In this document: in pieces, positions 56,852 through 64,000 of the stretch
Numbering within the stretch: the stretch's first letter is position 1
Layout of the letters: the number at the start of each line of letters is the position of its first letter
Source: Ampelocalamus luodianensis
Taxonomy: Eukaryota > Streptophyta > Magnoliopsida > Poales > Poaceae
NCBI GenBank assembly: GCA_036346255.1
Contig: CM070633.1
Location: forward strand, 15,314,001 to 15,378,000
DNA: 64,000 bases
Reading direction: 5' to 3'
Made by a program: the position numbers and the translations under genes
The notes under the pieces: generated by a model
Databases searched by the model: none
Seen by the model: the letters and a program-made list of their open reading frames with translations, nothing else
Told to the model about the DNA's origin: nothing

Positions 56852-59317
56852 TGTGATACCCTAAAATATATTCGAAAGGATTAGTCGGGAGAAATTAAAT
56901 AAATCGGGAGAAGGGTTCTTTTAGAAAATCATTAAATCAGGAAATGAGAGGGGGTTTTCCGCGTTTAGGGGGCAACTTGAGCTTGGGCCTAAGCCCATGT
57001 GGGGCTGGCCGGCCATAGGGGGGGGAGGCGCCATCCCCTCCCCCAAACCCTAGCCGCCCCACCCCTTTTCCCCTCCTCCCGGCCAGGCCGCCACCTCCTT
57101 GTCCCCTCTCCACCTTGGCCGCCTCCCCCTGCTCCCTGCACCTTCCCCCTTGGTGCTCTCCCCTGCTGCTAGCCAAGGACACCGTTCCCCGCTGCCGGTC
57201 TAGTGGAGGAAGAAGGGAGGACGCCCGGTTTGTGGATCGGCCAAGAAGAAGAAGGATGAGGGGAGAAAGGAGGAGGAAGATCATCTTCTCCAAGGTTCTC
57301 CCACCTACTTTCTGGTTGCTACAAGGGTAACGAGTGCCGATCCTCATCGTTTGATTAGTGGTAGATGTGTTTTGGTTCAATTTTGATTAGATCGATTTGC
57401 TGCGGGTAGAAATTCGATTCTGTCCTGATTGTTGCGTGGACTTTTGCGTGATGTTAGAGGCCGAATCTGAGTTTCCCATCTCCTAGAGATATGTAGGTCT
57501 TGTTCTTAGCTTTCGGTGGCCGCAAAGATTACCTAATTCCGACTTTCGAGTCAAAAGTTATGATAGATTTAATATCTGCTGTCCAGAATCCTGACGAGAA
57601 TTAGCAGTCTCTGTTTAGGTTGATATATGGCCTAGTTAGAGGGTGATTCAGAGGTCTTGTCCATAACAAATTTTGAAGGTGATATCACTAGCTTTCAGGA
57701 TTGATAAAGAACACCTCATTTGGATTTATAGATCAAAAGTTATGCACTTTTCTTTGTGACTGTCCAGATTGTAGATCAGTCTGTCAAGATTGTATGTCAG
57801 TTTCTATCTTTAGTTTTGACCCGTGTGCCACTTTTTGTTAAAGGCAAAATTTGAATGTCGTGCCAACTAGTTTATTGTAGGTAATTTCATAAACTTTTCA
57901 GATTGTTAAAGAACGCTCAATTCGGAGTTGTAGATTAAAAGTTATGGTTGTTTTAGTATTGCTGTCCTGTTTGTTCAGACAGAAGCTGTGCTGCTGTTTT
58001 GTTTTCTTTATTAGAGAAGTTTATTGGCCGAATTGGGAAATCTCATCAACTTGAATGTTATAGATATGTTCGTTAAGATGAGGTAGGATCTGGACTCATC
58101 TCATTTCGAGTCCCACGTCATTAACTACTGTCATTTTCGTGCTGCTGACCCGACACGTTTTTGGGTTGCAGCCTGTTTTTCAGATTAGGTTTTATGGCGA
58201 TTCCTTGGGAGTTCAAGGGGGGTATTGTAGACTATTAATTCGGGTTAGATTCTATGTTTTTCTTATTTCGGTTATTTAATTGTTTAGGCCATGAGGCTAC
58301 GGGTTTGGGAGCGCCATCGTTGCCTGCTAACGCGTCGCAACGCGGAAGGCAAGTACTTTGTTGCTTTTGAGTCCGTGTGATTGTGAATGTTTTCATGAAT
58401 ATAGTGTGACATATTGTGTTACCCGAGATGCGAATTGGTTATGTTCTTTCATTATGTGGAGTATATCTTGAGAGATGGTATTATCACTGTTCATGTTCAT
58501 ATCATGCATCCTTTTATTCATGTTATGTCCACGGGAGTGGATTGTAAGTCCCACCATTCCAATGTGGGCAAATTTGGACATTGTCATGTCCCGCCCACGG
58601 AGTGGATTGAAAGACCCATCAATTCCAAAGTATGGGCACGTAAGACCCATCAATTCCAGATTGGCAGCTTTGGACACCTATATGAAACGTTCTTCATATA
58701 GGACTTGGATCCCGCACTTTTGTTAAGGTGCGGGCTTAATGAACACCGACGGTGTGTCACTCACTATCTGCAGATATGCATGTGTGCAGTCCATCCTTGA
58801 TTACATTCATTCATTTCATGTTTTCATAAGTGTTCACTCGATGCAAGGTTCGCATTCTTAAATGGTGATGTCTGTTTGTATATGTGTTCTTTTTCTTTCA
58901 TTGTACTTGCCGAGTCATGGACTCACTCTTGCGTTGTTTGTTTATTTTAGGTAACCCCGATGTTGGCTCACTTGGGAGGGAGTAGACACGCACTACTCGC
59001 TCACATCATCCTATTCATGTTCAAGATTAAATTTAGTTCTATCTTACATTCGTTAATGATGAACTGTAATAATTAAATTATAATTGGTGAAGGAAGGATA
59101 CCTTCTCCACATGGATGTTGATTTATTACTACGTGTGAACCTTCTTTATTGATGATCAGTATTAAATAACTTAGAAGGTGAAGGAAGGATACCTTCACCA
59201 TGTCCTGTTTAATTTAATGCTGTCTTTAGTTGAAATACTTAGTTCAAATTCTTACGCATTATGGTTGTATGTTAGATGTTTTAGGTGACATCTTGGCTTC
59301 GAATAGCCAGGTGTTAC
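56852..59317 (+). repeat. N4 5' LTR
   Basis: About 2466 bp from TGTGATACCCTAAAATATATTC to AGGTGTTACT. The first part is closest to N2. The hairpin region (58530-58740) has a different sequence from N1-N3 but is again hairpin-rich. Two GGTGAAGGAAGGATACC copies lie near the end (59086 and 59177). Confidence 0.82.
58677..58734 (+). other. Two strong hairpins in the N4 LTR
   Basis: CCTATATGAA/TTCATATAGG with a 6-base loop (58677-58702) is a perfect 10-bp stem. CCCGCAC/GTGCGGG with further pairing inside follows at 58711-58734. They stand where N1-N3 have their hairpin array. Confidence 0.8.
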
Positions 59318-59321
59318 TGAT

Positions 59322-59332
59322 TGGTATCGAGC
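59322..59332 (+). promoter_or_regulatory. N4 primer-binding site
   Basis: TGGTATCGAGC, identical to the variant of N1 at 3483 and related to the initiator tRNA-Met complement. Confidence 0.75.
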
Positions 59333-62300
59333 GGGCTTTAGGTCCGTGGTAATTAAGTTATTAAAATGACACACTTGTGCATGATGAGGGTGGGGTTGAA
59401 AATTACCATTGCTTCCGCAATATCTCGTTATTATGTTTCATTTTGTTGAGCAATTGTTGAATTGCTTCGTACTATCATCCTTGTTGGTAATATATGATGC
59501 GCTATGATATTCAATATCTATGAACTAATTCTATGATTGTCATGAGATGATCCTGTATATTCATAATTGAGTATTTTGGTGAAGCGTGTTGTAAACGAAT
59601 GATCGAAGTGGAGGTCGTGGTTGTTACTTTGGGATTCACGTGTTACACCATCGTTCGCGATGCGTGGTTAGAGGAGTAGTTACCCAGTACCATAGTTTGG
59701 TGTTAAGCGTGAGTTGCTTTGAAAGTTATTCTCTTTCTTGATTTACGAATTTGCCAATTCTTGTCCCGTGGTGGTTGATGAATTTCTCCGGGTTTGTGGT
59801 TCATGATAGTTTATGGTTTTCAATAGATCCTCTTGGTTCTCTCAAACAAATATTGCTTTTCAACTGTTGAGTTGCTTTTACCACCGTGGTCGTTGTCAAT
59901 TGGCAAGATTGATGTTTTCATGGTTGCTCCTTCTTTCTCATTGAAAAGAATGACTCATTTACTCGCTTGACACTTGGTTAGTGAGAGTTTTCATTGTAAG
60001 TTCGTTTGCATGGGAAAGCTTTGGCTTTATGCGTTTCTTTTGGATTACTTCGAGCGTTGAGGTTTGAAGTCTCTCTTTTGCTGTAGTAAGGTGTTAGAAT
60101 CCTTTTGTGACGTCTTGCCATGCTTAAAATGAGAAGTTATAACTAAATGAATAAATTGTTACGATATGAGTTACCAAGTTGGGTTATTAGCATGGTGCAA
60201 ATCAATTATTCTTAACTACCATCCATGAAAGTGAAATTGATTAATTTGAAATGTCCTTGTATTTGATACATGGTGTAGGTTAAATGAAGACTGTCCATAT
60301 CCATTCAGAACCTATAGATCTTACATAAGAGCTAGATTTATCTATTTCGGGTATGCTAAAATTGTTGAAACTTGTATAAAGTACCGGATGGGTCTTTGGT
60401 GTATCGATTCATGAAACCTTGTTTATAGAAAATTATGTTAGTGAATCTTTAATCATGTTTTGAAATGATTTCTGAACAAAGGTGAAATGTGAATCTATGT
60501 TTAAATGTGGTTATGTGATTGCAAATGAAATTAGTACCATATGTACACACATGATTAGTACAATCATCAATTGTTAATGAACGTTGAAGAAGGTGTTGAG
60601 CAACACCAACAATTGAGTAGATGAATTTCGTAAGTAGGCTTTGATAGCGTGCATTGTGATATTGTTATTGCTTAGCATAATCTGGTTATAATAAATTTGT
60701 TTCAACTTTGTGGTTTATGTTCCCTTTGGGAAGTTTTAGGATGAAGTAATAAAGTTTGATGATTCTCAGTACTAGTGTATGTTGTCGATGTTATTAACTC
60801 GTCTAAATGTTAGAATGAGGTTAATTCTCGTAGTAATTTGATCACCTATGGTGATATTCTCTAAATGGTCAAATTTCAAGTTTTATGTTCATGATCTTTT
60901 GAGGGTTCAGGCTTTTATGTAGTAAATGAAGTTTATCGAGTCACGTTATGTTGCAAAGTTATAATGGTTCTTGATGATGCAAGTGCTTGATTTTGAATAC
61001 TTATTTGTTCTTATCTGTTAAGATTCGATATTCTCTTCTTGTGAGGCTTATGCTTTCAATCGTGGACTTCACTTATGTTCTATAAGTTCATTGCCTAATT
61101 GGTTTCTCCCTTGGTCCCGTGTTCAGTGCGAGTGGTAGATGAGTTTTTCTAGTTGGTGAAAGTCGTTTCCATTTGTCTCTTCTTTTGAGAAAGAATCAAC
61201 CCATTCTTTTCACGTGGGTCTTACGAAGTGTTTTCAAATTGTTGTTGTGAGAATTGAAGTTAATATCGTTTAGATGAGAATATTTCAAGTTTAGCTTTCG
61301 TGATATTTTCTTTGGGTTCTTGAATCATCTGATAGCTGAAATTATTTTAAATAAACTAAGGTATTGAATTGTCTTGTTGCTTCTTAAGAGTTTTGTGTGA
61401 CTTAATTTTAAAGACTTTTTAGTCTAAGTGGGCAACATGAGGTTGCAATCAAAGAAGTTATGTTGGTTCCTTTAAGAGGAGAATAATCGCTTGCTTTTCA
61501 TGAAATCCGTAATTGGAAATGTTTGAGTTTGGTGGTGGGATTATTTGGATCTCATGTTTCGTGTGTAGTTGAATTTTTCGAACAAATAGGACGTATTGAG
61601 GAATTTCATTGGTTCTTATTTAGTCAGTGTGGTTTGGACTAAAGACCTTATCTTGTTCATTGTGGCAAGCGATGTTAGTCAAAGAATTAATTTGATGTTA
61701 AAGGAAAGAGTGCAATAGGAATATTTGAGAATTTGAGTCAAGTTTTGTAACTCGTGGTTATTTGAATTGTTCATAAACTTTTGCTCTTTTCACTCAAGAG
61801 TTGTCGAGTTCCAATCGCAATGTCATTTTCTTATTGGTTGTTATTTGCTATTTCCATTTCGAGGTGTGGCGTGCCTCCATTGTGAACTCAACTTTCGTTT
61901 TCCCGCATCTTTATTACAGTTATTTCTTTTGGTCTCGTGCTCACCGTGAGCGACAACATTTTCTGTGTGGTGAAAGTTGTTCTTGTTCGCCTCTTTCTTT
62001 TGAGAAAGGATCAACCGTTTTGTGCTATAAAGTTTTACAAATCGTGAGTTGTTAATTGTTTGGTGGTGGTTAAGTGATTGTAGGGGTGAGATTTTGCTAC
62101 CCACTATTGGAGGAGTAATAGAAGATGAGTTGGTTTTGACCGAACCTCTTGGGGAAGTTGATTGAGATGGAATGTATGGTTTCAAGTAAAATTGTATATT
62201 GTTCGACTAAGTAGGACCTATGGTATAGTGTAGTTCCGAACCTTGGTTCATGTTGAAATGTTGGGGATTATCAAATGTATGGAAACCGTAATCAATTTTA

Positions 62301-63597
62301 TAGAGTAACACTATTGAAAGTATCGCGATGTTGTATGAGCGATTCCTGATAAGGTCAATAAGTGAGTATGTCGGAATTGTGGGGATCTTAGAGATTTAAG
62401 CCGATGATTTCATTATTTGTTATAAGAGGAATTCGTTGTAGAGGTCTTGGAGGTTAAGTCTGGGCTTTCCATTGTCATGCTAGACTTTTGGTCGCCCAAA
62501 GTTTTGTGTGTAGAGGAGATAGAACATTGGAGTATCCTGAGTAGTGGAATGATTGTCAATAGAACCCTTCGATGTAGTTCATGAGCGGGTGTCTTGAGGA
62601 TTACGATGTGTTATTCCAAAGTTGGAGGTGATGAGATTGCATAGGTTTTTGAGGTGCTTTGGTGCCTTCTATCAAATTAATGTCATCAGTTGAATGAGTT
62701 GTCTAGAGTGTTCAGTAGAATCAATAGAGTCTCTCTACAAAGGTGTGGATGATGTATTTCGGTTTAAACCTAATTTGAGGATGTTAAATTAAGAGGTTTG
62801 AGACCGTGCGGTATGCCATGAATTGGATTCCAAAGTTTGAGAGAAATTTTATTCCTAAAAGAGGAACTGAGAAAATTGGTACTTCCTCAAAGAAGTGACA
62901 CGTTTCTTTGATTCTTGTTTGAGCTTTGTGTTTTGGGCGAATGTCTTTCGCAAGTTGAGCACGACGTTTATGTTGGCATGTGTGGTTCTTATCGGTTCAG
63001 GAAGAATAAAGGAAGTTTTTGATTTGGGCATTCAAGTGTTTTTCCCTTTGGTTTTCGTTGACGTTTATTCGCAAATTGCCACTTGGAAAGTGGAAAGGTT
63101 TTCTTGATGAAATTCTGATTTCTGGATTTTGCTCTTCAGTACCCAGTTGGTAACGTATAGTTGCGACGTGAATCTTTCTTATTCAGAGGTGTTTTGCCGG
63201 TAAAAGAGTTTGCTTAAAGAGATTTCGATCGTGTGTTTCCAGTTAAAGGAGGTGATCCTTGTTTTCAGTGAAGAGTTCAATTAAGAGGTGGAATAAGAGT
63301 TCCGTGTTCTTTGTGCGTGTCGTGTGGTTCGGTATCTTTGGGAAGGTTAACCCAAGATACATTGGGTTGTTTTCGCTAGTTGGCATATCGCCAGGTCTGT
63401 CTCGAGTCCGTGCGCGGAGTACGTAACGTCTTGTATGTTCTCGTGTCGAGTGAGATCTTGCCTTCGAGTTTCGTGTGCGTGAACCTTAGCCGGTGTGGAT
63501 CACTGGCAGTGCGTGGTTACCGTTGTTCGTTCTCGATCGTGGTTGTTCTTTCGCTTAAGTGTGTTTAGATTCGGTCGAATCTGTTAAGGGGGTAGAA
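59333..63597 (+). other. N4 interior (no gene)
   Basis: About 4.27 kb, AT-rich, stops in every frame. Patches match the N1 interior (GTTACACCATCGTTCGC near 59642; the region before the purine tract). TTAAGGGGGTAGAA at 63584-63597 is the polypurine tract. Open frames such as 61767-62055 are short, overlap each other and have no recognisable domain. Confidence 0.7.
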
Positions 63598-63853
63598 TGT
63601 GATACCTAAAATATATTCGAAAGGATTAGTCGGGAGAAATTAAATAAATCGGAGAAGGGTTCTTTTAGAAAATCATCAAATCAGGAAATGAGAGGGGTTT
63701 TCGCGTTTAGGGGCAACTTGGGCTTGGGCCTAAGCCCATGTGGGTTGGCCGGCCATAGGGGAGGCGCCATCCTCCCCAAACCCTAGCCGCCCACCCCTTT
63801 CCCCTCCTCCCCACTTGTGGCCGCCACCTCCTTGTCCCTCTCCACCTTGGCAT
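63598..63853 (+). repeat. N4 3' LTR, first 256 bp
   Basis: Matches the start of the 5' LTR (56852 on), but nearly all differences are shortened homopolymer runs (see findings). Confidence 0.85.
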
Positions 63854-64000
63854 TGTGAGGACCGGAATATTTAACTAGTAACACTTAACCTCCAATTGGT
63901 TCTAGCATTACTAATTAAACATTCTAAGCCTCGATGGGCATATGCTTCCTGCAGTGCAGCATATGCACATCATCACAAAATTACACATCATTTCCATACA
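63854..64000 (-). mobile_element. End of a family-G LTR entering N4
   Basis: TGTGAGGACCGGAATATTTAAC and the following bases are the reverse complement of the E LTR end (56250-56396). It begins exactly at the LTR terminus. The preceding GGCAT (63849-63853) would be the target duplication. The rest is outside the window, so a solo LTR cannot be told from a whole element. Confidence 0.85.

Larger units (their letters stand above)
56852..63853 (+). mobile_element. N4: N-family element, 3' LTR entered by another element
   Basis: 5' LTR 56852-59317, primer-binding site 59322-59332, an interior of about 4.27 kb without coding capacity, a purine tract, and the first 256 bp of the 3' LTR (63598-63853). 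The 3' LTR is cut at 63854 by a minus-strand family-G copy and continues outside the window. The left target-site bases would be CGTGC (56847-56851); the right ones are not visible. Confidence 0.82.

Noticed and set aside
58393..58726. Overlapping open frames at 58.4-58.7 kb
   Set aside because: They arise on both strands from the hairpin-rich stretch of the N4 LTR; symmetry of the stems creates mirrored frames.

Overview
The window is plant nuclear DNA made almost entirely of nested LTR retrotransposons. I see no ordinary host gene, rRNA, tRNA gene or CRISPR array. A BARE-1/Angela/RIRE1-type Ty1/copia element, chromodomain-bearing Tekay/Del-type Ty3/gypsy elements and a CRM-like chromovirus, all stacked in one another, point to a monocot, most likely a grass. 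I cannot name the species. Every coding region is broken.

Four kinds of element occur. Family G is a Tekay-type gypsy element with giant LTRs of about 4.2-5.1 kb: copy A (1-17595, only its 3' end), solo LTR S1 (6701-11118, minus), copy B (21481-29358, minus, gutted), solo LTR S2 (31153-35996), the complete copy E (41061-56396, target duplication CATCT on both sides) and a copy entering at 63854. Family N has LTRs of about 2.2-2.5 kb and about 4 kb of non-coding interior, so it is probably non-autonomous: N1 (1008-14238), solo LTR N2 (23854-26205, minus), N3 (26329-29126, truncated) and N4 (56852-63853 and onward). C is the copia element (29359-56706, minus). The CRM-like remnant lies at 17596-21480 (minus).

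The insertion order can be read from the sequence. A landed in the LTR of the CRM-like element, N1 landed in A's LTR, and S1's parent landed in N1's interior. On the other side, N2, N3 and C all landed in B. S2's parent then entered C's RNase H region, and E entered C's untranslated leader. N4 sits in a short LTR-like scrap and is itself hit at 63854. Target duplications of 5 bp are perfect for S1 (GATGT), N2 (AGTCC), S2 (ATATG) and E (CATCT), and 4 of 5 bases match for N1. Three joints lack such signatures (near 21480, 26328 and 56706); they look like deletions or mis-joins.

The elements would work as follows if intact: the LTR promoter (TATA box) starts an RNA, an initiator-tRNA-Met primer-binding site primes minus-strand DNA, a polypurine tract primes plus-strand DNA, and gag-pol supplies capsid, protease, RT/RNase H and integrase. 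In E all cis signals remain, but gag-pol carries one frameshift and five in-frame TAG codons, so E cannot now supply its own proteins.

Two features stand out. The giant LTRs of family G carry a conserved exon pair joined by a possible GC-AG intron that leaves an open acidic/glutamine-rich reading frame in copies from diverged LTRs. The N-family LTRs carry an array of short perfect hairpins whose stems differ between copies but stay paired.
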